From the NCBI GenBank assembly GCA_947490035.1, contig CANLGS010000291.1:1-6006 (forward strand): a stretch of 6,006 nt of DNA. The letters are read 5' to 3'. The notes beneath the pieces were generated by a model. That model had not been told where the DNA came from and searched no databases. It worked only from the letters and a program-made list of their open reading frames with translations. The position numbers and the translations under genes are program-made. Shown here piece by piece: positions 1 to 6,001 of the stretch. The first letter of the stretch is position 1. Each line of letters starts with the position of its first letter. This DNA comes from Gemmataceae bacterium (GTDB lineage: Bacteria > Planctomycetota > Planctomycetia > Gemmatales > Gemmataceae).

Positions 1-384
1 GTCCACGCGCTTGCCGTCGAACTCGACCGTGCCGGACGGCCGCATCGGGGAGACCGTCTTGCCGCTGCGCCCCTTCATCGCGTCGGTCTCGGCCGTCGCT
101 ACCTGTGTGTCGGTGAGAACGTCGTCCAATGCAGCGTCAAGCGCCATCCGGCGCCACGCCGCGACCGCGATGAACCCGCTCGCGGGCAGCCCCACGGCCA
201 GCCCGCCGACCGCGACGACGGCTTCGACGGTCGTGCCATAGTACATGATGACGCCCACCGCGAGCGCGAAGAAAACCAGCGAGCCGACCACCAGGACGCC
301 GCCGGTCGGCGCTAGAATCTCCGCGACGAGCAGCGCCGCACCGAGGGCCATCAGGACGAGGGCGATGATTTGGTATTCGTCCAT
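1..384 (-). CDS. Short NfeD-type membrane protein (3' end beyond window)
   Basis: This is the start of a gene that leaves the window at its left edge; 128 codons are visible with no stop. The protein begins MDEYQIIALVLMALGAALLV. It has three hydrophobic segments at about residues 4-24, 28-50 and 53-77, then a soluble part. Residues 105-128 contain GKTVSPMRPSGTVEFDGKRV, the signature of the NfeD C-terminal OB-fold. The same pattern (PLRPAG..RF) occurs at the end of the neighbouring long NfeD protein. Short NfeD proteins are known as membrane partners of flotillin-like SPFH proteins; the OB-fold faces the cytoplasm or the membrane surface. The ATG at 384 was chosen because no other start codon lies in frame in the 45 bases upstream; no good Shine-Dalgarno site is visible. 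It follows the long nfeD on the same strand after 288 bases of repeat. The family call is firm; the specific partner is inferred. Confidence 0.85.
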   Translation of the reverse strand, partial: MDEYQIIALVLMALGAALLVAEILAPTGGVLVVGSLVFFALAVGVIMYYGTTVEAVVAVGGLAVGLPASGFIAVAAWRRMALDAALDDVLTDTQVATAETDAMKGRSGKTVSPMRPSGTVEFDGKRVD

Positions 385-471
385 GCCGCAGTGCGAGTGT
401 GGGTGTGCGGGGCAATTCCTGTTACCGCTGATCTTAGGAGTTCCGCCGGGAAAGGGGGTTAGATGCCTTTC

Positions 472-539
472 AGCCCTCGGAGAGGGCGCGGGCGCGTAGT
501 CAGGGGTGAAGCTCGAAGAGCGCAACCCCTGGCTACGCG
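472..539. repeat. Palindromic intergenic repeat, copy 1 (REP-like)
   Basis: This GC-rich unit contains a nearly perfect 15-bp stem: bases 493-507 pair with 525-539 (one G-U pair) around a small inner stem GCTC/GAGC at 511-514 and 518-521. It is an inverted near-copy of the unit at 590-656. The two share a perfect 17-bp end (472-488 with 640-656), and the next 11 bases match at all but one position. It resembles dispersed bacterial REP/BIME elements. In the minus-strand transcript it lies between the two nfeD genes and could act as an RNA-processing or attenuating structure. Confidence 0.75.
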
Positions 540-589
540 GACAATCGGTGAGCATCGTGTTGCGGTTGCCGGGTTTCACGCTTTGCCCC

Positions 590-656
590 GCCGGGGGTTG
601 CGCTCGCGGAGCCTCGCTCCACCCCCGGCTACGCGCCCACGCCCTCTCCGAGGGCT
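590..656. repeat. Palindromic intergenic repeat, copy 2 (inverted)
   Basis: This is the second copy, in the opposite orientation to the one at 472-539. Its own stem is GCCGGGGGT (590-598) with ACCCCCGGC (621-629), enclosing GGAGC/GCTCC. It ends 16 bases downstream of the stop codon of the long nfeD gene, read on the minus strand. The mismatches between the copies mostly fall where pairing within each copy is kept (for example AGGGGT/ACCCCT in one and GGGGGT/ACCCCC in the other), which suggests that structure is conserved rather than sequence alone. No run of T follows, so it is not a typical intrinsic terminator. Confidence 0.75.
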
Positions 657-672
657 AATGACAACCCCGCAC

Positions 673-2847
673 TCACACCTCTTTCACAACGATCCGCGTC
701 CCCTCGACGGCGATCACCTGGACGCGCGTACCGGACGGGACGAACCCGCCGTCGGACACCACGTCCACGAACTGCTCTCCGAACCGCACCACGCCGGCCG
801 GGCGCAGCGGCGTCGTACTCGTGCCGATCGCGCCCATCAGTTCCGCCGCCGCGCTCGCGCCGGGCAGTTGCGACTCCGCCCCGTGCGGCTGGTCGCTCGG
901 CGGGGTCAGCATCATCCGGTTCGCGTAGGGCACCTGCGGCAGGAACTTGGCGATCAGGAACGCCATCACCATCGCGCCCATCATCGCGAACAGGTACGTC
1001 GAGATGCGCACCCCGAACCCGACCCACTCGCTCGTGTTCTGCGGCACCCGCTCCAGCGTCACCAAACCCAGGCCCGCCAGCATGAACAGGATGCCGCTGA
1101 TGCCGCACACGCCGAACCCCGGCAGCACGAAGATTTCCAGCCCGACCAGCACCAGCCCCAGCACGAACAGGAGCAGCGCGAGTACGAACATCTCGCCGCT
1201 GAACCGCGACTGCGACCAGAACACCAGGATGAAGCACAGCGCGGCGACGATGCCCGGCACGGTGAGACCGGGCACCTTCAGTTCGAGGATCAGCCCAATG
1301 AACCCGATCATCACGAGGATGATGGTGACGGCCGGGATGCGGAGGAACTCGGCGAACCGGTCGAGCATGCCGGGGTCGGGGCTTTTCGCGTCGCCGTATC
1401 CGTAGGCGGTGGTCACGTCCTTGACGTTGGCGGTCGGCACCGTGGCGCGGGCCAGTCCCAGTTCGGCCGCGAGCGTCGCGTTCAGTTTGAGCGGCACGCC
1501 CTTCGCCTTGATGACCTTGTCCTCGACCCACGGCTCGCCGCGCTTGACGGCGGCGGCGAAGTCCTCGCGGCTCATCAGCCGCGTCTTGTTGCGGTCGTTG
1601 CCGGTGCCCTTTGCGCGGACGATCTCCAGCTCGCGCGTGAGCATCCCGTCGATCAGGATGCCGGGGTGGCCGCGCTGCTCGGCCAGGTCGCGCAGCGCCT
1701 TCCGCTCGGCGTCGAGGTTAGCAGACTTGGCCGACTTGATGTACCGCTCGAAGTTGCCGAATTCGGCTTCCTTCTCCCCCTCGCCCTTGGGCTTGGTCAT
1801 CACGATCTCGGAACAACCCAGCGCGACGACCGCGGCCGCGTCGGGCGCGGTCTCCGGCACGAACGCGAGAATCATCAGCGCGTCGTCGCCGGCCTGGGCC
1901 TTCGCCAGGTCTTCGGCCATCTCGCGGGCCACAGTGAGGTCCGTCCCGCCGCAGTTCAGCACCAGGATGAGGACGTTGCCCTTCTTCTTGCGCACGTCGC
2001 GGACGACGCGGTTCACGGACTCCTTCATCGCGCCGTCCACGTCGCCCTTGAGGGTCCACTGGTACACGTCGGGGGTACGGCCCGCGAGAATGTCCGGCGC
2101 GAGCGGCGGCAGGCCGAACAACTCCGCGACCTCGCGCCGGTTGTCGGCGGTGCCGTTCGCGAGTTCGATCTGTCGCGCGACGCCGGACGTGTAACTGGCG
2201 AGTTGGTTGTCCTGCACGCCGTTAACCGGCACCGCGCCCGCGACCAGTTTCATCGACTCCTCGTTCTTCGCGTCCGCGTAGCGCGGCGTGCCGCCGGCCT
2301 TCGCCACGCCCTTCACGAGCGACACGTTCGGGTCGAACATCTTCTGCACGATGGGCCACCGGTCGTCGCGGTTGAACCGCTTGCGGTACGCGGCCTGGCG
2401 CACCTCTGCGTCCAGTGCCTCCACGCCCTCAACCACGATCGGGCCGAGGACGCCGGTCTTGTCGCGCATCACCAGTTCCTTGCACGCCAGCACCGGCAGG
2501 ACGGTGTGGCCGCTGACCTGGGAGTGGACGAACGCGATGGTGTTCACCCCGCGGTGGCCGGCGATGAACTCGGCCAGTGAGTAGCACGAGCCGAAGTCGG
2601 TGGTCGCGGCCGGTTTGCCGTCGGGGTTGAAGTCGAACACCACGGTCGAGACCGGCCGCTTGGCGTCGTTGACCCGACTGTTGACCTGGTTCTTGATGCG
2701 CGTGACCGTCTCGCTGGTGATCGGGTTCTGCACGGTCACGAACATCGCGCCGCCGCCCTCCTGCGCGACGACCGCGGACCCGGACAGCGACACCCAAACG
2801 ACGGCAAGGACGGGGAAGCCCGCCCGACGGCGCAGAGAAGAGAGCAT
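673..2847 (-). CDS. NfeD1-type membrane protein with two ClpP-like domains
   Basis: The protein has 724 residues. A signal peptide spans residues 1-28 (arginines, then FPVLAVVWVSLSGSAVVA). Two ClpP/crotonase-like domains follow, at roughly 35-140 and 288-352. Both keep the framework: a beta strand into a turn (VVFDFNPDG; LILVLNCGG), then a helix, then A-C/G-C with E-L/I-V-M (ACKELVM 121-127; GCSEIVM 344-350). Five hydrophobic helices lie near 504-523, 527-544, 553-574, 577-596 and 614-634, and an OB-fold NfeD domain covers about 673-724 (PLRPAG). NfeD1 proteins are membrane proteins whose protease domain is exported and which work with flotillin or stomatin partners. By my alignment the position of the nucleophilic serine is His in the first domain and Ala in the second, so it may be a pseudoprotease. 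The ATG at 2847 was chosen because the signal peptide begins there, AAGGA lies 11 bases upstream, and a TATAAT box at 2908-2913 would put the transcript start downstream of the earlier in-frame codon at 2991. The short nfeD lies downstream on the same strand. Confidence 0.88.
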   Translation of the reverse strand: MLSSLRRRAGFPVLAVVWVSLSGSAVVAQEGGGAMFVTVQNPITSETVTRIKNQVNSRVNDAKRPVSTVVFDFNPDGKPAATTDFGSCYSLAEFIAGHRGVNTIAFVHSQVSGHTVLPVLACKELVMRDKTGVLGPIVVEGVEALDAEVRQAAYRKRFNRDDRWPIVQKMFDPNVSLVKGVAKAGGTPRYADAKNEESMKLVAGAVPVNGVQDNQLASYTSGVARQIELANGTADNRREVAELFGLPPLAPDILAGRTPDVYQWTLKGDVDGAMKESVNRVVRDVRKKKGNVLILVLNCGGTDLTVAREMAEDLAKAQAGDDALMILAFVPETAPDAAAVVALGCSEIVMTKPKGEGEKEAEFGNFERYIKSAKSANLDAERKALRDLAEQRGHPGILIDGMLTRELEIVRAKGTGNDRNKTRLMSREDFAAAVKRGEPWVEDKVIKAKGVPLKLNATLAAELGLARATVPTANVKDVTTAYGYGDAKSPDPGMLDRFAEFLRIPAVTIILVMIGFIGLILELKVPGLTVPGIVAALCFILVFWSQSRFSGEMFVLALLLFVLGLVLVGLEIFVLPGFGVCGISGILFMLAGLGLVTLERVPQNTSEWVGFGVRISTYLFAMMGAMVMAFLIAKFLPQVPYANRMMLTPPSDQPHGAESQLPGASAAAELMGAIGTSTTPLRPAGVVRFGEQFVDVVSDGGFVPSGTRVQVIAVEGTRIVVKEV

Positions 2848-2907
2848 CGGTGTGTCATTCCTTCGGGGCGCGCGCGGACGGTTGTTCATCCGCGCCCACT
2901 TGTCCAG

Positions 2908-2938
2908 ATTATAACGCCGCGGCACGCGCGGGGCCAAA
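2908..2938 (-). promoter_or_regulatory. Candidate sigma-70 promoter of the long nfeD gene
   Basis: Read on the minus strand, a perfect TATAAT lies at 2913-2908, with a weak -35-like TTTGGC at 2938-2933 and a 19-base spacer. Transcription would start near 2901, giving a leader of about 54 bases before the ATG at 2847. The -10 box stands out against GC-rich surroundings. The -35 box is poor, so the call rests mainly on the -10 box and its position. Confidence 0.5.
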
Positions 2939-3072
2939 GAACGTTCCCGCCCGCGGGCGGACGAACCGGGTGCCCGGCACCGCCTTCGCACTTTCGTGAC
3001 ACTCAGACACCCCCGAACACCATCGGAATTCGCCCGCCGCGTGAAACCGGGCCGGTTGTACCGAGTTTAGCG

Positions 3073-3153
3073 AGTTAATCTGCGCGGCTTGAGTGAGATA
3101 ACGGGATTCCGCCCTAATGAGGGGATTGAAGGAAGCGGACGCCCAGATTAACT
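3073..3153. repeat. 10-bp inverted repeat with 61-base spacer
   Basis: AGTTAATCTG (3073-3082) is exactly matched by its reverse complement CAGATTAACT (3144-3153). Between the arms, CCCT/AGGG (around CCCTAATGAGGGG) could form a small hairpin, and GCTT/AAGC adds partial pairing just inside the arms. The position is 134 to 214 bases upstream of the synthase start. It could be a structured leader, a small RNA or an operator; the sequence alone does not decide. Confidence 0.5.
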
Positions 3154-3286
3154 TTATGGAAGATGGTGAAGCTGGGTGGATCGGGGGAACAGCGGGTTCG
3201 GCGGTGCGAGGTCGCCGGACCAGAACAGCGTGACGTGTCGCTCCTCTTCACGGACGAAGTCGGGGGCGGCCGGACGGGGTGGCGTC

Positions 3287-4579
3287 ATGCGTAGGGTGGT
3301 GATTTCCGGGCTGGGCGTCGTGGCGCCCAACGGGGTCGGTAAAGACGCCTTCTGGCAGGCGTGCGTGGACGGGCACAGCGGCATCGGGCCGATCCGCTCG
3401 TTCGACGCGTCGAACCACCCGATCCGGGTGGCCGGGGAGGTCGTCGATTTCGACCCGGCGCCGTTCATCCCCGACAAGTTCCGCAAGTCGGTGAAGGTGA
3501 TGGGCCGGGCCGCGAAGTTCGGCATCGGCGCCGCGGGGCTGGCCGTCGCCGACAGCGGCCTGGACACCGCGAACATGGACCCCGAGCGGTTCGGCGTCGT
3601 CATGGGTACCGGCCTGGTGCCGATGGACCTGGGCGAACTCGCCCCGCTGCTCGCGCGGGCGTGCCAGGAGGACGGCGACTTCGACCCGACGAAGCTCCTC
3701 GACCCGTCGCGCGCGGATTCGCCGCTGTTCCCGCTGTGGCTACTCAAGTACCTGCCGAACATGGTGGCGGCGCACATCTCGATGGCGTTCAACTGCCAGG
3801 GGCCGAACAACACGGTAGTGACCGCGTGCGTCGCGGGCACTCAAGCCGTCGGCGAAGGCTATCGGCTCGTGGCCCGCGGCGACGCGGACGTGATGCTCTG
3901 CGGCGGCGCGGACAGCCGCATCGACCCCTTAATGCTGCTGGCGTACACCGCGCTGGGCACGCTGAGCAAGTGCGCCGGCCGCGCCCCGGAAGAGCGGTCG
4001 CGGCCGTTCGACCGGCTCCGCGACGGGTTCGTCATCAGCGAGGGCGCCGCGGTTCTGGTACTCGAAGACTACGAGCGGGCGAAGGCGCGCAACGCCACGA
4101 TCTACGCCGAGGTGAAGGGCTGGGGCAGCACGTTCGACGCGTACTCGGTGACGAAGCCGGACCCGGAGGGCCGCGGCGGCGCGCGTGCGATTCAGTCGGC
4201 GCTCACCGAAGCCGAAGTAGACTTCCGCGACGTGGGCTACATCAACGCGCACGGCACCAGCACGAAACTGAACGACGCGATGGAAACGGCCGCGGTGAAG
4301 CGCGTGTTCGGCGATCACGCGAAGCAAGTACAACTGTCTTCGATCAAGAGCATGATCGGCCACAGCATCGGCGCGAGCGGCGCCATTGAAGCAGCGGCCC
4401 TTGCCATGAGCCTCAAAACGCAAGTGTACCCGCCGACGATCAACCTGACGAACCCGGACCCGGCGTGCGACCTGGACTACATCCCGAACACGGCGCGCGA
4501 GGCGAAGGTGAAGTACGGCCTCTCGACGAGCTTCGGCTTCGGCGGCCAGAACGGCGCGCTGGTCATGGCCGCGGTGTGA
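3287..4579 (+). CDS. FabF-like beta-ketoacyl-ACP synthase (KAS II family)
   Basis: This 430-residue protein, the usual length for KAS II, would catalyse decarboxylative condensation of an acyl chain with malonyl-ACP in the cytoplasm. It begins MRRVVISGLGVVAPNGVG, the standard thiolase-fold opening. The active site is complete: Cys181 in TACVAG, His322 in NAHGTST, Lys354 in SSIKSMIGHS and His359, followed by the GFGGQN turn at 417-422. Several stretches differ from housekeeping FabF: TACVAG in place of TACATG, GTGLVPMDLGEL near 107-118 in place of the usual glycine-rich GTG-GG stretch, and PLFPLWLLKYLPNM near 146-159. These suggest a diverged paralog rather than the main fatty-acid enzyme, although a housekeeping role cannot be excluded. 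The ATG at 3287 matches the family N-terminus and has a G-rich stretch (GGGGTGG) just upstream. No acyl carrier protein, reductase or chain-length partner is visible, and both neighbouring genes run on the opposite strand. Confidence 0.92.
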   Translation: MRRVVISGLGVVAPNGVGKDAFWQACVDGHSGIGPIRSFDASNHPIRVAGEVVDFDPAPFIPDKFRKSVKVMGRAAKFGIGAAGLAVADSGLDTANMDPERFGVVMGTGLVPMDLGELAPLLARACQEDGDFDPTKLLDPSRADSPLFPLWLLKYLPNMVAAHISMAFNCQGPNNTVVTACVAGTQAVGEGYRLVARGDADVMLCGGADSRIDPLMLLAYTALGTLSKCAGRAPEERSRPFDRLRDGFVISEGAAVLVLEDYERAKARNATIYAEVKGWGSTFDAYSVTKPDPEGRGGARAIQSALTEAEVDFRDVGYINAHGTSTKLNDAMETAAVKRVFGDHAKQVQLSSIKSMIGHSIGASGAIEAAALAMSLKTQVYPPTINLTNPDPACDLDYIPNTAREAKVKYGLSTSFGFGGQNGALVMAAV

Positions 4580-4580
4580 G

Positions 4581-4625
4581 CGACAACGCGAGCGGTCCGC
4601 GGGGATGAACCCGCGGCCCGCGTCG
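4581..4625. terminator. Candidate hairpin in convergent gap
   Basis: CCGCGGG (4597-4603) pairs with CCCGCGG (4610-4616) around the loop GATGAA. A weaker outer stem (CGA..CGCG with CGCGTCG, 4581-4590 and 4619-4625) may extend it. It lies immediately after the synthase stop codon, in the 58 bases between two convergent genes, so it could stop transcription in both directions. There is no proper T run on either side, so it is a hairpin with a plausible terminator role only. Confidence 0.4.
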
Positions 4626-4637
4626 TTTCGGCGGTCG

Positions 4638-5054
4638 TCAGCCTTTGTTCTTGGGGTTGGTGACCTTCGGCAGTTCCTCGGGCTTCAGGTCTTTCGACTC
4701 GACCGAGCCGGTCGTCACCGGCACCAGAGTGTCGCCGAGCCGATATCCGTACACCCGCACCTTCGTCTTGTCCACCACCTTGGCCTTCCACTCGCTATTC
4801 TCCAGGAACGAGGCGAACGCTTGGCACGTCAACTCCGGGTCGCCGACACCGGCGACGGAGATCGGTCCGGAGTGGCCGATCTCCTTATCGGTGGTCCGGA
4901 TTCCGAAGTGGAACTTGTACTGCACCATGCCGCCCCGCGGCAGCGGGGAGAAGTCGAACTCGACGTAGGGCTTCTCATCGGCGCGAACCAGGAGCAGGTC
5001 GTTCGTTGAAGCGGCGCCGGCCACGAAGCAAACCATCGCGAACGCAAGGCTCAT
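4638..5054 (-). CDS. Small exported protein of unknown function, paralog 1
   Basis: This 138-residue protein has a short hydrophobic leader (MSLAFAMVCFVAGAAS), probably a signal peptide cleaved near residue 16. I do not recognise the mature domain. It contains YVEFDFSPLPRGG, then FLENSEWKAKVVDKTKVRVYG, then a tail ending ESKDLKPEELPKVT. It is clearly homologous to the next gene upstream: in the stretch from WKA to the final VT, 31 of 44 residues are identical by my count. No catalytic motif or metal-binding cluster is apparent. The start is the ATG at 5054, because GTGGAG lies six bases before it; the GTG at 5066, four codons earlier, is part of that ribosome-binding site. It follows paralog 2 by only 27 bases, so the two are probably co-transcribed and translationally linked. 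Confidence 0.8.
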   Translation of the reverse strand: MSLAFAMVCFVAGAASTNDLLLVRADEKPYVEFDFSPLPRGGMVQYKFHFGIRTTDKEIGHSGPISVAGVGDPELTCQAFASFLENSEWKAKVVDKTKVRVYGYRLGDTLVPVTTGSVESKDLKPEELPKVTNPKNKG

Positions 5055-5060
5055 TGGAAG

Positions 5061-5066
5061 CTCCAC
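5061..5066 (-). promoter_or_regulatory. Shine-Dalgarno site that fixes the start of paralog 1
   Basis: On the minus strand GTGGAG (5066-5061) stands six bases before the ATG at 5054. The GTG could itself be read as an earlier in-frame start, but as a ribosome-binding site it explains the ATG better. It falls within the 27-base gap after paralog 2. Confidence 0.6.
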
Positions 5067-5081
5067 AACGGCGGAACGGCA

Positions 5082-5486
5082 TCACCCCTTCTTGCCGACA
5101 AGTGTGACGGTCGGCAACTCTTCTTTCTTCAGGTCCGGCGATTCCACCATTCCCTTCGTCACCGGAATGAGCTTGTCGTTGAAGATGCGCCCGTACACGC
5201 GCAGCTTCGTTTTATCCACCACCTCGGCCTTCCATCGGTTCTCATTGAGAAATACCGCCATCACCGCGGCCACACCCTCGGGGTCATCCTTTCGCGGGAA
5301 TTCAGCCGGCTCCGAGAGCTTGATGTCCTTGTCCGCAGTGAGCAGTGTAAACTGTAGTTTGTACGCACCGACACCGTCTCGCGGAACCGGCGCGAAATCA
5401 AACTCGACATAACTCTTCATGGCTGGGGGGTCGGCCGCGCCGGCCCCGCAGGCAGAGAGCACAAGAAGGCACGCCGCAACGCGCAT
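5082..5486 (-). CDS. Small exported protein or lipoprotein, paralog 2
   Basis: This 134-residue protein starts MRVAACLLVLSACGAGAADPP. The leader contains LSAC, which fits a lipobox with Cys13, so it may be lipid-anchored. Such a leader would be very short, and ordinary signal-peptide cleavage after GAGAA is the alternative. The mature part mirrors paralog 1: YVEFDFAPVPRDG, VFLNENRWKAEVVDKTKLRVYG, and a tail with VESPDLKKEELPTVT. The function is unknown and no catalytic residues stand out. The ATG at 5486 was chosen because GGAG lies eight bases upstream and the leader begins there; an earlier ATG at 5567 would add 27 residues without signal character and would read through the hairpin at 5549-5578. 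It lies downstream of the third, broken family member and 27 bases upstream of paralog 1. Confidence 0.8.
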   Translation of the reverse strand: MRVAACLLVLSACGAGAADPPAMKSYVEFDFAPVPRDGVGAYKLQFTLLTADKDIKLSEPAEFPRKDDPEGVAAVMAVFLNENRWKAEVVDKTKLRVYGRIFNDKLIPVTKGMVESPDLKKEELPTVTLVGKKG

Positions 5487-5548
5487 GGGACAGACTCCGA
5501 GGCGATTAAGTTTGAGGCAAGAAGCGACCGGTGGCATGCGCCTGACCT

Positions 5549-5578
5549 GTCGCCCGCTCCGACACATCCGCGGGCGAC
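5549..5578. terminator. Perfect 9-bp hairpin after the broken paralog
   Basis: GTCGCCCGC (5549-5557) and GCGGGCGAC (5570-5578) form a perfect stem around a 12-base loop. On the minus strand the stem begins one base after the TAA that ends the third paralog. It could terminate or attenuate transcription before paralog 2. In that direction no T run follows; on the plus strand TTTAT follows but no gene leads into it. Confidence 0.45.
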
Positions 5579-5579
5579 T

Positions 5580-5897
5580 TTATGGCGCGACAGGAGAAAC
5601 CGTAGCCTGGCCGACAGCAGTGAGCTGTGGTAGTTGCGCGTATCGTTGGCCAGAGGTCACATCTTCGATCACGTAAGTCAGAGACTTCAGCGCGGTCACG
5701 GTCTTGTCCGATTCGACCTTACCCAAGATTAACAGTTTGGAGGAGCCTACCCCGCCTTCAATCGGTTTGACCGCCCAACCGTTGTTTTCTAGGTACGTAG
5801 CGAGGATGTTCCGGGCCTCGGTCGCCGAATCGGCGTCGATCGAGATAGCACCGGTCCCGTAGGCTGATCGGAAGTTCGAGTTGACAGTGTTTTTGGT
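5580..5897 (-). pseudogene. Truncated third paralog of the small exported family
   Basis: An open stretch of 105 codons ends in TAA at 5582-5580 and begins just after a TGA at 5900-5898. No ATG or other common start codon occurs in its first half; the first is a TTG near the middle. The translation matches the C-terminal two thirds of paralogs 1 and 2: ISIDADSATEARNILATYLENNGW aligns with their (D)PE...FLENSEW region (quoted in part), and YAQLPQLTAVG aligns with their EELPTVTLVG tail. The leader and YVEFDF segment are missing from this frame. Use of codons such as CTA and TTA, unlike the GC-rich neighbours, fits relaxed selection. Its upstream limit coincides with the inverted-repeat element at 5874-6001. 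In another frame (6006-5965) the minus strand reads YWFEFDPVFGSHGS before a stop, which may be the displaced start of the same domain. It is either a gene broken by insertion or frameshift, or a gene whose true start lies beyond the edge. Confidence 0.65.
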
Positions 5898-6001
5898 TCA
5901 TCCCCGTTCTGGAATCAGTTCGCCGGGGGAACGGAACTTTTCGCTGGAAAAGCAGCGGAATTCACGAGCCGTGTGAACCAAAAACGGGATCGAACTCGAA
6001 C
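5874..6001. repeat. Inverted-repeat element, possibly MITE-like
   Basis: The arms 5874-5900 (27 bases) and 5974-6001 (28 bases) are imperfect inverted copies. They share TGAACCAAAAAC on the inside and AACTCGAAC on the outside, with 6-7 unmatched bases between. The 73-base interior has two small stems, CCGTTC/GAACGG (5904-5909, 5929-5934) and CGCTG/CAGCG (5942-5946, 5953-5957). No transposase and no clear target-site duplication are visible; only five bases lie outside the right arm. It could be a non-autonomous mobile element or a structured dispersed repeat. Confidence 0.5.

Larger units (their letters stand above)
2848..3286. other. Divergent intergenic region, no gene seen
   Basis: These 439 bases separate the divergent nfeD1 and ketosynthase genes. 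I find no convincing coding sequence in either direction. The nfeD1 half holds the candidate promoter at 2908-2938. The half nearer the synthase is less GC-rich and holds the inverted repeat at 3073-3153. A GTG at 3176 is in frame with the synthase, but the 37 residues it would add do not resemble a ketosynthase N-terminus. No convincing -35/-10 pair for the synthase was found. Confidence 0.6.

Noticed and set aside
137..415. Minus-strand reading frame overlapping the short nfeD
   Set aside because: It is Arg-rich and lacks hydrophobic segments; the frame starting at 384 gives membrane helices and the NfeD motif.
463..2580. A very long plus-strand reading frame of about 700 codons antisense to the long nfeD gene
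   Set aside because: The translation is rich in Arg, His, Asp and Ala with no domain or membrane pattern, as expected for the complement of a GC-rich gene; the minus strand has a signal peptide, membrane helices and an NfeD domain.
2848..2991. Extended N-terminus of the long NfeD protein from 2991 or 2889
   Set aside because: The extra residues are Arg-rich and precede an obvious signal peptide; the TATAAT box at 2908-2913 lies inside the longer version.
3176..3286. Extended N-terminus of the ketosynthase from the GTG at 3176
   Set aside because: The 37 extra residues are low-complexity and lie ahead of the canonical family start MRRVVISGLG.
3154..3840. Minus-strand reading frame antisense to the ketosynthase
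   Set aside because: It overlaps the start and active-site Cys region of a clear KAS protein and has no recognisable domain of its own.
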